Source: Ignavibacteria bacterium RIFOXYB12_FULL_35_14
GTDB taxonomy: Bacteria > Bacteroidota > Ignavibacteria > Ignavibacteriales > Ignavibacteriaceae
Reading direction: 5' to 3'
DNA: 64,000 nt
Assembly: GCA_001803045.1 (NCBI GenBank)
Contig: MHAR01000048.1
Coordinates: 17,761-81,760, forward strand
The translations under genes and the position numbers were made by a program. This document shows, in pieces, positions 53,229 through 62,604 of the stretch. The notes beneath the pieces are model-generated. The model had not been told where the DNA came from. It worked only from the letters and a program-made list of their open reading frames with translations, and searched no databases. Each line of letters opens with the position of its first letter. Positions within the stretch are counted from its first letter, which is position 1.

Positions 53229-55263
53229 CTGTGGAGATTGATTCTTTCGGTTTCCTCTGTTCAATTAATTTTTTTACATGATCGGGAACTTCGATTTCGG
53301 TGCCATTCTCAGCACCACCATTCTTTTTAATTGGCGGTAATTCCTCGCCGCGAACAATAGCATCTATTTCTTCGCCGTCAAGAATTTCTCTTTCAAGCAA
53401 TTCCATAGAAAGCTTATGGAGCAAAGCCATATTGTCCTTTAATATCTTCTCGGATCTATCCATTGCCGCACTCACAATTGATCTAATTTCATCATCGATT
53501 TCAATCGCAGTGCGTTCGCTGTAATCTCTGTGCTTTTGAATTTCCCTTCCCAAAAAGATTTCCTCCTCTTTTGCGCCGTAACTTACCGGACCAAGCTTTT
53601 CGCTCATTCCCCATTCACAAACCATCTTTCGTGCAATGCCTGTTGCTTTTTCAATATCGTTTCCTGCACCGGTTGTATAATGCTTGAACACTAATTTTTC
53701 TGCTGCTCTTCCGCCAAGTGCATACGTAATTATAGATTCCAAGTATACTTTGGAATAAGTATGTTTTTCATCAATTGGAAGATAGCTTGTAACGCCTAAA
53801 GCTCTTCCACGCGGAATTATAGTTACTTTGTGAACAGGATCAGCTTCGGGAAGCATTCTTGCAACGAGAACGTGCCCAATTTCATGGTATGAAGTGATTT
53901 TTTTTTCTTCCTCCGAAATGATCAAACTCTTTCTCTCCATTCCCATCATAACTTTATCTTTGGCTTCCTCAAAATCAATCATTTCAACATTTTTCTTATT
54001 CTTTCTTGCAGCTAAAAGTGCAGCTTCATTAACCAAGTTAGCAAGATCCGCACCTGAGAGACCCGGCGTTCCTTTGGCTAGTATTTCAAGCTTAACAGCA
54101 GGATCAAGAGGAATATTTCGTGTATGAACTTTTAAAATTCCCTCACGACCTTTAACATCAGGTCTATCAACAACAACCTGGCGATCAAATCTTCCCGGTC
54201 TAAGTAGTGCCGGATCTAAAACATCAGGACGATTTGTTGCAGCAATAATTATTACGCCGCTGTTTTGTTCAAATCCATCCATTTCAACTAAAAGCTGATT
54301 GAGAGTTTGTTCTCGTTCATCATGACCGCCGCCTAAACCTGCACCACGATGGCGTCCAACGGCATCAATTTCATCAATGAAGATTATACATGGTGCATTT
54401 TTCTTTCCTTGATCAAATAAATCTCTAACTCGGCTGGCACCAACGCCAACGAACATTTCAACGAAATCTGCTCCGCTTATTGAGAAAAACGGTACACCCG
54501 CTTCACCTGCAACTGCTCGTGCTAATAAAGTTTTTCCTGTTCCCGGAGGTCCTAACAATAATACGCCTCTTGGAATTTTCCCGCCAAGCTTTTGAAACTT
54601 TGTCGGTTCTTTTAAGAATTCAATGATTTCTTGAAGTTCCATTTTGGCTTCATCAGCTCCGGCAACATCTTTAAAGGTTACTCTGAGGCCTGACTGTGTT
54701 ATTAATTTAGCTTTACTTTTTCCGAAAGAAAAAATTCCTCTTGTACCTCCTGTAGATCCCTGCATTCTCCGCATTATAAGCAGCCACACGGCGATAATAA
54801 TAATCCAAGGAATAAAGCCAAGAACAATATTCAACCATTCATTCGATTCTTTATCAAAGGAATAGTCAATCCCCTTCAATTTCCAAATGGCTTCCTGATC
54901 TTTTATTATTGGCTCAGGCAGATAAACAGAAATTTCTCTTACTTCCACCTCTTTGTTATTGATACTTATCTTTTGCTTTGAACGAAGTTCTGCCTTGAAA
55001 GAGTAATCATTTATATCAGATTTGGTAATTGTAGCTTTTAAAATTTTATCTTCGGTAAGTAGTTTCTCGTATTGCAAATAAGGTATTTCAGTATAGCTAA
55101 CGCTATTAGTTCTGAAAATTTGCATAACTATTACAGCAGCAACGATTACTGCACCCCAGCCAAAAACCAACTTAATTACTTTAGACCAGTCGAAATTATC
55201 GTCACTTTTATTAGAACCATCTGGTTTTAATGGTGAGTTCTTATTGCTTTTGTTATCAGCCAT
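53215..55263 (-). CDS. ftsH: ATP-dependent zinc metalloprotease FtsH
   Basis: This membrane-bound AAA protease degrades misfolded membrane and regulatory proteins. The 682-residue protein has two membrane segments (about 30-49 and 144-164), Walker A '[13 protein letters not shown]' (238-250), Walker B '[12 protein letters not shown]' (292-303), the second region of homology '[13 protein letters not shown]' and the zinc motif HEIGH (460-464). A longer than usual acidic C-terminus follows. It lies 38 bases after hpt in the same direction, a conserved neighbourhood (tilS-hpt-ftsH). Confidence 0.97.
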   Translation of the reverse strand: MADNKSNKNSPLKPDGSNKSDDNFDWSKVIKLVFGWGAVIVAAVIVMQIFRTNSVSYTEIPYLQYEKLLTEDKILKATITKSDINDYSFKAELRSKQKISINNKEVEVREISVYLPEPIIKDQEAIWKLKGIDYSFDKESNEWLNIVLGFIPWIIIIAVWLLIMRRMQGSTGGTRGIFSFGKSKAKLITQSGLRVTFKDVAGADEAKMELQEIIEFLKEPTKFQKLGGKIPRGVLLLGPPGTGKTLLARAVAGEAGVPFFSISGADFVEMFVGVGASRVRDLFDQGKKNAPCIIFIDEIDAVGRHRGAGLGGGHDEREQTLNQLLVEMDGFEQNSGVIIIAATNRPDVLDPALLRPGRFDRQVVVDRPDVKGREGILKVHTRNIPLDPAVKLEILAKGTPGLSGADLANLVNEAALLAARKNKKNVEMIDFEEAKDKVMMGMERKSLIISEEEKKITSYHEIGHVLVARMLPEADPVHKVTIIPRGRALGVTSYLPIDEKHTYSKVYLESIITYALGGRAAEKLVFKHYTTGAGNDIEKATGIARKMVCEWGMSEKLGPVSYGAKEEEIFLGREIQKHRDYSERTAIEIDDEIRSIVSAAMDRSEKILKDNMALLHKLSMELLEREILDGEEIDAIVRGEELPPIKKNGGAENGTEIEVPDHVKKLIEQRKPKESISTDDAG

Positions 55264-55301
55264 ATTATTAAATCATTATCCTAAGAATTTAAATGAAATC
55301 A

Positions 55302-55853
55302 TTAACTTAACATGTAAATTGAGCGCAAATTCCGATATTTTTGCGCATAATCCAACCCAAATCCTATAACAAATTTGCTTGGAATTTCGAAACCAATATA
55401 ATCAATTTTCACGTCATATCTAAGACTATTGGGCTTAACTAGAAGACTCACAACCTTCATGCTCATAGGATGATGAGTGCTAATAAGTTCCTCAATAAAT
55501 TTAATTGATAAACCGGAATCAACTATATCCTCAACAATTATTAAGTCTCTTCCGTTCACATCGCAGTTAAGCTCTTTAACTAACTTGACATTACCGGATG
55601 AAATTTTCTCATCGCCGTAACTTGATAATTTGAAAAAATCGATTTCACAATCTATGCCAATATTTTTTACAAGATCAGACATAAAAATAAAAGACCCATT
55701 AAGAACCCCAATGAAAACCGGGACTTTACCTTCGTAATCTTTTGAAATTGTATCAGCCAATTCTTTTATACGCGATTGTATTGTTTTTTCACTTAGATAT
55801 TCGGAGAAGACTTCTTTACCAACAACAATTTTATCCTTGCTTATTTCAGACAT
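55302..55853 (-). CDS. hpt: Hypoxanthine phosphoribosyltransferase
   Basis: This enzyme recycles hypoxanthine (and often guanine) to IMP and GMP with PRPP. The 183-residue protein has 'GKVPVFIGVLNGSFIFMSDL', the PRPP loop 'LIIVEDIVDSGLSIKFIEEL' and 'LRYDVKIDYIGFEIPSKFVI' near the end. Length is normal. It overlaps the end of tilS by 13 bases. Confidence 0.96.
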   Translation of the reverse strand: MSEISKDKIVVGKEVFSEYLSEKTIQSRIKELADTISKDYEGKVPVFIGVLNGSFIFMSDLVKNIGIDCEIDFFKLSSYGDEKISSGNVKLVKELNCDVNGRDLIIVEDIVDSGLSIKFIEELISTHHPMSMKVVSLLVKPNSLRYDVKIDYIGFEIPSKFVIGFGLDYAQKYRNLRSIYMLS

Positions 55854-57205
55854 AATTGTAAAACCTTTCGTGTTTTATCCGTGATTTTAAATCTGTCATC
55901 AATTCTATGACCGACAACCCACACGATTTTTTTGTTATTAATCAGAACTAATTGTTTCCTCTTTTCAAAAGATGAAACTTTTTGGTCATTAAGAAAATCA
56001 GATACCTTTTTTGATCCATTTAATCCTAAGGGAGAGAATCTGTCTCCATTTTTCCAATATCTAAGTAGAAATCTATCAGTGACTTTGTCTGCATTAATTA
56101 ATTCTATTTTTTTATTATTCGATTTGGTCGCGATCTTTTTATCAACACGATTAATAATGATTCTCTTATTATCAATTGTCCCGCTGCCACCGATTTTAAT
56201 TTCAACGTACTCTGATTTCTTCTGCTTCCTTTTGATGTAGACCAAAATCTTACCTCGCTCGCGCAGAGCAGATAATCCATTGGAGATATTTACGCTTTTA
56301 CCAATCTGATTTGAAAATAACAAAATAACTTTCTTACAGTCATTAAACGAAGCCTGAGTTGAATAGTTTCTTTCAATTGAAAGCTTTACTACGTCACTCC
56401 AAATATTCTTATCAATTGCGTTTAACTTATCAACATTTATTTCAAGCTTGTCACCTTTTTTTCTGACAACATGTTGGCTGATCATTTCTATCGCAGAATT
56501 AACAACCGTTGATTGCTTCTTTAGAACTAATGAAGATTTGAATATTGTCTGTTCAATTTTAGGATTTAAATACTTTTTGATTTGGGGGAATATTTCATTT
56601 CTAACAAAGTTGCGCTCATAAATGTTTGAAAGATTGGTTTTATCTATTAAATACTCCACTTTATTCTTTTTTAGATATTCTAAAATTTCATCTTTACTTA
56701 TCGATAAAATCGGTCGAATGATATTTTCCCTTCTTATTGGAATTCCGGATAATCCTTTTAGTCCGGTACCTTTAATCAAATTCAAAAAAACAGTTTCCGC
56801 ATTGTCGCTGCAATTGTGTGCAGTTGCAATTTTATCATAAAAAAAATTTTTCTGGATTTTCGTTAACTCTTTATAACGAATCTCTCTTGCTGCTTCTTCA
56901 ATCGAAATCTTATTCGTTTTTGCAAATGAGGGTACATTTCTTTTTACAGTGTGATAATCAACTCCAAGCTTCAAACATAATTTTCTGCAAAACTTTTCAT
57001 CTTTATTAGCTTCTTCACCGCGAATCATGTGATTGACGTGCATCGCTCCAATTTCGATTCCATACTTTTTTCTGTACTTCAGCAAAAAATGAAGAAGAAA
57101 AACCGAATCTGGTCCACCGCTGAGAGCAACTAAAATTTTATCTCCGCGTTCGATAAGTTCTTGCTCTTCTATAAAGCGAATTATTTTCTCGTCAATTTTT
57201 TTCAT
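55841..57205 (-). CDS. tilS: tRNA(Ile)-lysidine synthetase
   Basis: This enzyme converts C34 of the CAU-anticodon tRNA-Ile to lysidine so that it reads AUA. The 454-residue protein has the PP-loop 'ILVALSGGPDSVFLLHFLLK' near residue 24, 'MHVNHMIRGEEANKDEKFCR' and the C-terminal 'LRYWKNGDRFSPLGLNGSKK'. All domains are present. It lies between ribE (29 bases away) and hpt (13-base overlap), the usual tilS-hpt pairing. Confidence 0.96.
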   Translation of the reverse strand: MKKIDEKIIRFIEEQELIERGDKILVALSGGPDSVFLLHFLLKYRKKYGIEIGAMHVNHMIRGEEANKDEKFCRKLCLKLGVDYHTVKRNVPSFAKTNKISIEEAAREIRYKELTKIQKNFFYDKIATAHNCSDNAETVFLNLIKGTGLKGLSGIPIRRENIIRPILSISKDEILEYLKKNKVEYLIDKTNLSNIYERNFVRNEIFPQIKKYLNPKIEQTIFKSSLVLKKQSTVVNSAIEMISQHVVRKKGDKLEINVDKLNAIDKNIWSDVVKLSIERNYSTQASFNDCKKVILLFSNQIGKSVNISNGLSALRERGKILVYIKRKQKKSEYVEIKIGGSGTIDNKRIIINRVDKKIATKSNNKKIELINADKVTDRFLLRYWKNGDRFSPLGLNGSKKVSDFLNDQKVSSFEKRKQLVLINNKKIVWVVGHRIDDRFKITDKTRKVLQLCLK

Positions 57206-57234
57206 TCTTAAGATAGAATACTTTTCTTATCCAA

Positions 57235-57834
57235 TTAAGATTCTGCCTTTGTTGACATAATCCTTTCAACATATTTACCCAGTACATCAAACTCAAGATT
57301 TACCGTATCGCCAACTTTTTTATGGGAGAATATTGTTTCCTGCCAGGTAAATGGAATTACGCCAACCGAAAAAGTATTTCCCTCAAGCTGTGCGACAGTC
57401 ATGCTAACTCCATCAATAGATACTGAACCAACGTAAATTAAATATTTCTTGAACTCTTCCGGGTAACCAATTGTGAAGAAGTGGCTGTTCGATAATTCTT
57501 TTATTTGCAAAACCTCACCTTTAGTATCAACATGACCGAGTACAAAATGTCCACCAAGCCGTGCATCCGCTTTCAGGGGTCTTTCCAAATTCACTTTATT
57601 TCCAGGCACAAGCATACCAAGATTTGTTTTCTTCAAAGTTTCCTCGATAGTATCAACCGAGAAAGTATTTCTGTCTTTTTTTACAACCGTTAAACAGCAT
57701 CCGTTAACACTTATGCTGCTTCCGATGTCAAGGTCTTCCATAATTTTAGATGCTTTAATCGCAAGCTGATATCCATCGCCGGTTTTTATTTTTTGAAGTA
57801 ATTCTCCTTTTTCTTCAACGAGTCCTGTAAACAT
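57235..57834 (-). CDS. ribE: Riboflavin synthase, alpha subunit
   Basis: This enzyme catalyses dismutation of two lumazine molecules to riboflavin. The 199-residue protein has the two tandem lumazine-binding repeats, the first opening 'MFTGLVEEKGELL', with 'SISVNGCCLTVVKKDRNTFS' and the second with 'ARLGGHFVLGHVDTKGEV' and 'VSIDGVSMTVAQLEGNTFSV'. It is complete. It follows ribD after a 226-base gap that contains a large inverted repeat (57973-58027). No FMN riboswitch was recognised before either gene. Confidence 0.96.
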   Translation of the reverse strand: MFTGLVEEKGELLQKIKTGDGYQLAIKASKIMEDLDIGSSISVNGCCLTVVKKDRNTFSVDTIEETLKKTNLGMLVPGNKVNLERPLKADARLGGHFVLGHVDTKGEVLQIKELSNSHFFTIGYPEEFKKYLIYVGSVSIDGVSMTVAQLEGNTFSVGVIPFTWQETIFSHKKVGDTVNLEFDVLGKYVERIMSTKAES

Positions 57835-57972
57835 GTAACACTCCCGTAAAATAATAATTGATTTTTCAAGTAAAGTTAAGAAAAATTCTAAAGCGATGAA
57901 TGAGTGATCGATCTGGAAAGTATCAGTAACTTAGCTTATAAATTATTTTGTTGACTTACGCAAAAGTGAAGA

Positions 57973-58027
57973 ATACAAACCCAGTTCCTAACGCATAGTC
58001 CTAAATTCAAAGGAACTGGATTTGTAT
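57973..58027. repeat. Large 17-bp inverted repeat between ribD and ribE
   Basis: ATACAAACCCAGTTCCT (57973-57989) and AGGAACTGGATTTGTAT (58011-58027) are reverse complements with one mismatch, separated by 21 bases. In RNA this would be a strong hairpin. There is no T tract to make it a standard terminator. It may be a MITE relic, an RNA-processing site or a transcript-attenuation site within the riboflavin operon. Confidence 0.65.
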
Positions 58028-58060
58028 ACGGATTTTCATTTTGACATTGCGCAGCGTGAG

Positions 58061-59149
58061 TTATTTTGTTATTTCAACTAACAAATCTTCATCAATGGTT
58101 TCAACATTTACAAACTTAACTTTAAGAGCTTTCTTTAATGTGCCTTTTCCAAAGGCATTTACAAAAGGAAGACCGGGTCCTAAAATTTTTGGACTGATAA
58201 ACAAAACAATGTTATCAAAAAGATTTTCACGCAGGAAAGAAGTATAAATTTCACTTCCTCCTTCCACAAGCACCGATGCGATCTGATTTTTTGCCAATTC
58301 CACCAATGCCGATTTAAGATTTATTCTTCCATTTTCATTTTCCCTTGCGAAAAGAACCTTTGCTCCCAAGGAATTTATTTTATGTATTCTTCGCTTCTTA
58401 CTGATACTTTTTTTTGATGTAACTATAATTAAATTCTTATCGCTATTGCCGGTAAAAATTTTATAGTCAGTAGCTATTTCGAGATTTGAATCAAGAATAA
58501 CCCGTTTAGGATTCCGTCCTTCAGTTAACCTAACTGTTAAGCTTGGGTCATCAGCATATACGGTTCCTGCACCGATCAAAACGGCATCGTATTTTGCTCT
58601 TAGTGAATGCACAAGACGACGAGAGGAAGCCGAGGAAATCCACTTTGAATTTCCTGAAGCATCGGCGATTTTTCCATCTAATGTTTGCGCTGCTTTTAAT
58701 GTTACATAAGGAATTTTTTTTGTTATGTACTTGAAGAAAAATTTATTCAGCTCAACGCATTCTTTTTCCAGTAAACCGACTTTGACTTCCAATCCCGCGG
58801 ATTTTAATTTTTTTACCCCGCCGCCGCTAATCATGGGATTCATATCCAGAGTACCGATGACAACACGTTTAAATTTTCTCTCAATAATTTTATCAACACA
58901 TGGAGGAGTTTTTCCCTGATGACTGCATGGTTCTAAATTTATATAGAGAGTAGCCCCCTCTACATTTTCCCTTGCACTGTTTATTGCATTAACTTCGGCG
59001 TGATTTCCCCCAAATTTTTCATGATAGCCAGCCCCGATAATTCTTTCATCTTTAATGATAACACAGCCAACAAGCGGATTCGGACTGACTTTTCCAATTC
59101 CTTTTTTAGCTAATTCAATTGCAAGCTTTATGTACGATTCATCTGTCAA
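58061..59149 (-). CDS. ribD: Bifunctional riboflavin deaminase-reductase
   Basis: This enzyme catalyses the second and third steps of riboflavin synthesis. The N-terminal cytidine-deaminase-like domain has the zinc site 'GNHAEVNAI' and 'LEPCSHQGKTPPCVD'. The C-terminal reductase domain (from about residue 145) has 'LKAAQTLDGKIA', 'LVHSLRAKYDAVLIGAGTVY' and 'VLVEGGSEIYTSFL'. At 362 residues it is full length. The start is TTG 11 bases after greA. Both activities appear intact. Confidence 0.95.
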   Translation of the reverse strand: MTDESYIKLAIELAKKGIGKVSPNPLVGCVIIKDERIIGAGYHEKFGGNHAEVNAINSARENVEGATLYINLEPCSHQGKTPPCVDKIIERKFKRVVIGTLDMNPMISGGGVKKLKSAGLEVKVGLLEKECVELNKFFFKYITKKIPYVTLKAAQTLDGKIADASGNSKWISSASSRRLVHSLRAKYDAVLIGAGTVYADDPSLTVRLTEGRNPKRVILDSNLEIATDYKIFTGNSDKNLIIVTSKKSISKKRRIHKINSLGAKVLFARENENGRINLKSALVELAKNQIASVLVEGGSEIYTSFLRENLFDNIVLFISPKILGPGLPFVNAFGKGTLKKALKVKFVNVETIDEDLLVEITK

Positions 59150-59160
59150 GGGAAAGAGTT

Positions 59161-59637
59161 TTATTTAATCGATAATATTTGAAACTCCATTAAGCCGGCA
59201 GGTGCTTTTACTTTTACTTTGTCGCCGACTTTATAACCAAGAAGCCCCTGACCAACCGGTGAAGTCACCGAAATTTTACCAGCTTGAAAATCAGCTTCTT
59301 CAGGAGATACTAAAGTATAATCAAAAATTTTTTTTGTCTTTAAATTTTTGATAGAAACAAGAGATAAGATGTGAACTTGATCATTTGAAAATTGAGACAT
59401 GTCAATTATTCTTGCACGCGATAAGATTTTTTCCAGTTTGTTGATTTTCAATTCAAACATGCCTTGCTCTTCCTTTGCGGCATCATATTCGGCGTTTTCT
59501 GAAAGATCGCCATGCGAACGTGCTTCGGCAATCTTTGCAGCGATTTCTTTTCTGCCGTTTGTTTTCAGTTCCTGAAGCTCTCTTTCAAGCTCTACGAGTC
59601 GTTCTTTTGTTAAGTAAACAAAATTATTATCAGCCAT
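59161..59637 (-). CDS. greA: Transcription elongation factor GreA
   Basis: This factor rescues arrested RNA polymerase by stimulating transcript cleavage. The 158-residue protein has the N-terminal coiled coil with 'KIAEARSHGDLSENAEYDAA' near residue 35 (the acidic tip) and a C-terminal globular domain ending 'VKVKAPAGLMEFQILSIK'. Size is normal. It heads the long minus-strand run (greA-ribD-ribE-tilS-hpt-ftsH and on), and a terminator-like hairpin at 59673-59702 lies before it. Confidence 0.96.
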   Translation of the reverse strand: MADNNFVYLTKERLVELERELQELKTNGRKEIAAKIAEARSHGDLSENAEYDAAKEEQGMFELKINKLEKILSRARIIDMSQFSNDQVHILSLVSIKNLKTKKIFDYTLVSPEEADFQAGKISVTSPVGQGLLGYKVGDKVKVKAPAGLMEFQILSIK

Positions 59638-59672
59638 AACTTTCTCTTATCTGGGTTAATATTCAGCAATTT

Positions 59673-59702
59673 AAAAAAAAATTACCACGGCTTAGCCAGT
59701 GG
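59673..59702 (-). terminator. Possible minus-strand terminator upstream of greA
   Basis: CCACGGCTTAGCCAGTGG (59685-59702) forms a short two-part stem (CCAC/GTGG and GGC/GCC). On the minus strand it is followed, after TAAT, by a T run from the A tract at 59673-59681. It would insulate the greA run from anything transcribed from the right. Confidence 0.45.
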
Positions 59703-60122
59703 CATGTGAAACTTAAAAAAATAAATCTAGCTTGTCAAGAATAAGAAGACTTTCCCATCCGGGGTGTACCTTGCTTTTTTTAACCTTTTGCCTAGAAAAC
59801 TTAATCTTTATTCGCCAAATTTATCAGTCTTCCTCTAAGGCAAACATATCTGGTTAAGTCTAACATGTCTTCATGGTTATCTTAATCTGTGATCTTTACC
59901 TTTGGCTTATTCTGTTACTCTCTACTCTTGACCTCCTCAAAAAAATTATATAAGTTTTAAGTGAGTTGATAACGAGGATTTGTATATTATAACTGCCAAC
60001 CGATTAAATGATTTTAAGTATTAGCGAGCACGGGAATCGAATCCTGCATGTAGTAGTAAATCCATTGGAGACTCCCATGAAAATAATTACCGTATTTTTT
60101 GACCGTCGAGAAAGGAAAAAAA
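59703..60122. other. 420-base gap without a gene
   Basis: No open frame or RNA gene could be supported. The only notable word is a tRNA 3'-half-like stretch on the minus strand at about 60022-60050 ('CAGGATTCGATTCCCGTG'), but no acceptor stem or anticodon arm was found around it. The last 20 bases are the leader of the DUF2283 gene. Confidence 0.5.
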
Positions 60123-60323
60123 ATGAAACTAAAATTTGATAAAGAAAATGATGCTTTGTACTTTCGATTGGATGATTCCACGATTGTAGAGTCTGAAGAA
60201 GTCCAGCCAGGTGTAATACTCGATTTTAATAGTGAGGGTAAGGTAGTTGGAGTTGAAATCTTAAATTTGAGCTTAAGAGTTAACCCCGATAAACTTAAAA
60301 GTTTTCAATACGAAACTGCATGA
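60123..60323 (+). CDS. DUF2283 family protein
   Basis: The 66-residue protein matches DUF2283: 'KLKFDKENDALYFRLDDSTI' then 'QPGVILDFNSEGKVVGVEIL', a small beta-rich fold. The family often accompanies toxin-like partners such as DUF4258 genes, but no partner is visible here. The start at 60123 is set by GAGAAAGGA just upstream; an in-frame TTG at 60099 is unlikely. Single gene. Confidence 0.85.
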   Translation: MKLKFDKENDALYFRLDDSTIVESEEVQPGVILDFNSEGKVVGVEILNLSLRVNPDKLKSFQYETA

Positions 60324-60329
60324 GATAAA

Positions 60330-60605
60330 TCAAATATTGGAAATTCTGCACCCCGCTTCTTGTATCCTGCAAATCGCTCTAAAGTTACAGTACTGACAAA
60401 CTTTAGCTTCTCTATCCTCAAGCATTGATAAATGAAACTTCCCTTCCTTTATAGCAGCGACATATTTTTCAACTGCCTTAAGACAAATTTTTATGAGCTC
60501 TTCATTCAACTCTATATTTCCTTCCGTGGTAGTTTTTTTTGCTAAGCTTGATTGGCTGGCATCCATATCTTTCTTCAGTTCAAGGTTTATACGTTTTAAT
60601 ATCAC
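60330..60605 (-). pseudogene. C-terminal remnant of a PD-(D/E)XK nuclease-like protein
   Basis: The 91-residue frame reads 'IKICLKAVEKYVAAIKEGKF' then 'CQYCNFRAICRI', the C-terminal helix and Cys cluster typical of AddB/Cas4-type PD-(D/E)XK nucleases with an iron-sulfur site. Nothing of the catalytic core is present upstream: a stop lies just before the frame, and the next 120 bases are intergenic. The tail after 'CRIQEAG' is unlike the family. It is therefore best read as a broken gene end left by a deletion or rearrangement. It faces the DUF2283 gene, with 6 bases between. Confidence 0.6.
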
Positions 60606-60731
60606 ATGCGTGTTTTATCTCACATTTTACGTTTGACATTTTCAACTCGAAAACATAGATTTTTTTGCGCTGAAAATATAATTCCATAATTAAACTTCTG
60701 GTAACTTAAATCAATAAATAAAGGAGTCATT

Positions 60732-61130
60732 ATGAAAAAAACTCTCTTTTACGTGGCAGGGGGAATATTGATCTTTTTCTTATTTTTATCTGACCTGAAT
60801 GCTCATGATTGGAAAAACATCAATCCAAAAATGAACAATATCTTGGTGGATACAACCCTCTTACGAGCAACTGTGGTTACGATGGAACCTGGTCAAAAGA
60901 GTGACACTCATTCTCATCCAGCGCATTTCTTTTATGCTCTCACTGATGGAAAACTTACTGTTCACTACACAGACGGAAAAAATGAAACCTTTGATCTTAA
61001 AGCTGGTGAATCTGGGTTCAGTATACCCGAGCGTCCTCATGTAACCGAAAACGCCGGAACTAAGCAGGTAAAGTTTCTTATAGTAGAGTTGAAGGAACAT
61101 CCTTACAAGGCTCCTAAGAAAAGCCACTAA
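60732..61130 (+). CDS. Exported cupin-domain protein
   Basis: The 132-residue protein has a signal peptide ('VAGGILIFFLFLSDLNAHD') and a single cupin barrel: 'GQKSDTHSHPAHFFYAL' (metal His residues) and 'GKNETFDLKAGESGFSIPER' ending 'PHVTENAGT'. Small periplasmic cupins bind metals or small ligands; the substrate is unknown. AAAGGAGTC precedes the ATG. It begins the run of small genes to 63835, all in one direction with gaps of 50-360 bases. Confidence 0.82.
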   Translation: MKKTLFYVAGGILIFFLFLSDLNAHDWKNINPKMNNILVDTTLLRATVVTMEPGQKSDTHSHPAHFFYALTDGKLTVHYTDGKNETFDLKAGESGFSIPERPHVTENAGTKQVKFLIVELKEHPYKAPKKSH

Positions 61131-61182
61131 GATTATACTTCATCAAGCAATTAATAGATTAAATATTTTTAAGGAGGTACTC

Positions 61183-61665
61183 ATGAGTAATTTAAGAATA
61201 ATTCAGTTCTGTGTGGTGACCCTCTCGGTTGTTCTGCTGTCATGCAAGCAGCCGCCCAATGTTGAAGAAATCCGAAAGGAAGTCGAAGAGGCAGATGCCC
61301 AACAAATAAAAGCCTTTGCGGCCAAAGACATTGCAGGTATGACGGCAAACTACGCAGATGATGCTACTGTTCTTCCTCAGCACAGCCCGATGGTAACCGG
61401 TCAAGAAAATATCGAGGCATCTTTTAAAGAGATGTCAAGTATGATGAATGAATTCAATTTTTCGATGACCAGTTTTGATGCCAGTGGTGATTTAGCATAT
61501 GAAATTGGTACTTATATAGGAGTCTTTGGTTCTGTCGCCGACACAGGAAAATACGTTACTGTGTGGAAACGACAGGATAATGGAAAATGGATGATTGTAG
61601 CGGATATTTTTAATACTAGTCTGGCTCCACCAATGCTTACGGTTCCTGAAACAAAGAAAAAATGA
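61183..61665 (+). CDS. DUF4440/SnoaL-like protein, probable lipoprotein
   Basis: The 160-residue protein has a short signal with 'VVLLSCKQPP' (lipobox Cys near 21) and an NTF2-like domain with 'DAQQIKAFAAKDIAGMTANY' and 'VTVWKRQDNGKWMIVADIF', the DUF4440 pattern. These cone-shaped pockets bind small molecules; catalysis is not evident. TAAGGAGGT lies before the ATG. It follows the cupin gene by 52 bases, perhaps in one transcript. Confidence 0.82.
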   Translation: MSNLRIIQFCVVTLSVVLLSCKQPPNVEEIRKEVEEADAQQIKAFAAKDIAGMTANYADDATVLPQHSPMVTGQENIEASFKEMSSMMNEFNFSMTSFDASGDLAYEIGTYIGVFGSVADTGKYVTVWKRQDNGKWMIVADIFNTSLAPPMLTVPETKKK

Positions 61666-62023
61666 GTCGTACTGGTTATCTCCTGACTTTTTTCACCGGA
61701 TGGAATTATTTTGTTACTAAAATACATTACAAAATTGTTTTCTTAATGTATCTCATTTAATAGCAATTTCATGTATTCTAGGTAAAAGATGTTTCATCTA
61801 ATCGAAGATGTTAGAAAAGAAACATGGTACGAAACACATAGGAATGGTTTTATTAGCCACGGAATGAATACAAGAGCAAGAATCAAGCGTACCTCCGGTT
61901 TCAGACCGTGATTCTGACCGAGAGTGGAAAGATGCTCAGAAGAAGAGTATTATCCTGAAACTACACATTAATAAAATAAAAGAGCTGTACATCATCATTA
62001 ATCAATTATTAAAGGAGTAAAAC
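61666..62023 (+). other. 358-base gap with a decayed-looking reading frame
   Basis: From ATG at 61809 the frame reads 'MLEKKHGTKHIGMVLLATE', then one TGA, then continues 'QEQESSVPPVSDRDSDREWK' and on to the leader of the next gene with no further stop for about 50 codons. It may be a remnant with one point stop or chance. No family was recognised. The last 20 bases hold the AAAGGAG site of the gene at 62024. Confidence 0.25.
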
Positions 62024-62398
62024 ATGGTAACACCAGTTGCAGTAAGCAATTTCGAATCGAAGTCCCACAGTTCGCCCGACGAAGTTCGTACACCGGATAA
62101 AACCCGTGTCGAGATTGTTCGACTTGAAGGCTTCACAATCGGTCGTTTCACCTTCGAACCGGGATGGCGCTGGTCTAATTGTATCAAACCAGTTGTCAAA
62201 ACAGATCAATGTCAATTATCCCATGTGGGATATGCTATTTCAGGGCGGCTGACTGTGCGTCTCAAGGACGGAACAAATAAAACCATTGGTGCAGGTGAAT
62301 CATATACAATACCGCCAGGTCACGATGCTTGGGTCGAGGGAAACGAACGCTTCATTGGAATTGAAGTGATGACTGCTGATCAGTACGCTAAACCGTGA
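62024..62398 (+). CDS. Cupin-domain protein, cytoplasmic
   Basis: The 124-residue single-cupin protein has 'LEGFTIGRFTFEPGWRWSNC', 'QLSHVGYAISGRLTVRLKDG' and 'GAGESYTIPPGHDAWVEGNE'. It has fewer metal-binding His than the exported cupin at 60732, so its pocket may differ. The pattern is common in small ligand-binding cupins of unknown substrate. AAAGGAG precedes the ATG. No partner gene is close. Confidence 0.85.
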   Translation: MVTPVAVSNFESKSHSSPDEVRTPDKTRVEIVRLEGFTIGRFTFEPGWRWSNCIKPVVKTDQCQLSHVGYAISGRLTVRLKDGTNKTIGAGESYTIPPGHDAWVEGNERFIGIEVMTADQYAKP

Positions 62399-62604
62399 TT
62401 ACCGAGATGTACCCTAGATAGTACTGCATGCTTTTACTAATCGTTGCACACCATGCAGTAAACTGGACTTCGACGTTATCAAAGATCGTTAAAAGATATG
62501 TTTCAATGCCATAGCTATCTTTGGTTAAGCCTTTGATATAACAGTCGAAACCGTTCAACTCGTAGTCAATAGTAGTAAGTAACAATAATTCAAAGGAGTT
62601 CTTT

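Noticed and set aside
60022..60050. tRNA 3'-half-like stretch on the minus strand
   Set aside because: The TTCGATT-like loop is present, but the T stem pairs poorly, and no matching acceptor or anticodon arm was found, so no tRNA gene is claimed.
62002..62215. Two minus-strand frames opposite the second cupin
   Set aside because: Shadows of a conserved plus-strand gene with a strong ribosome site.
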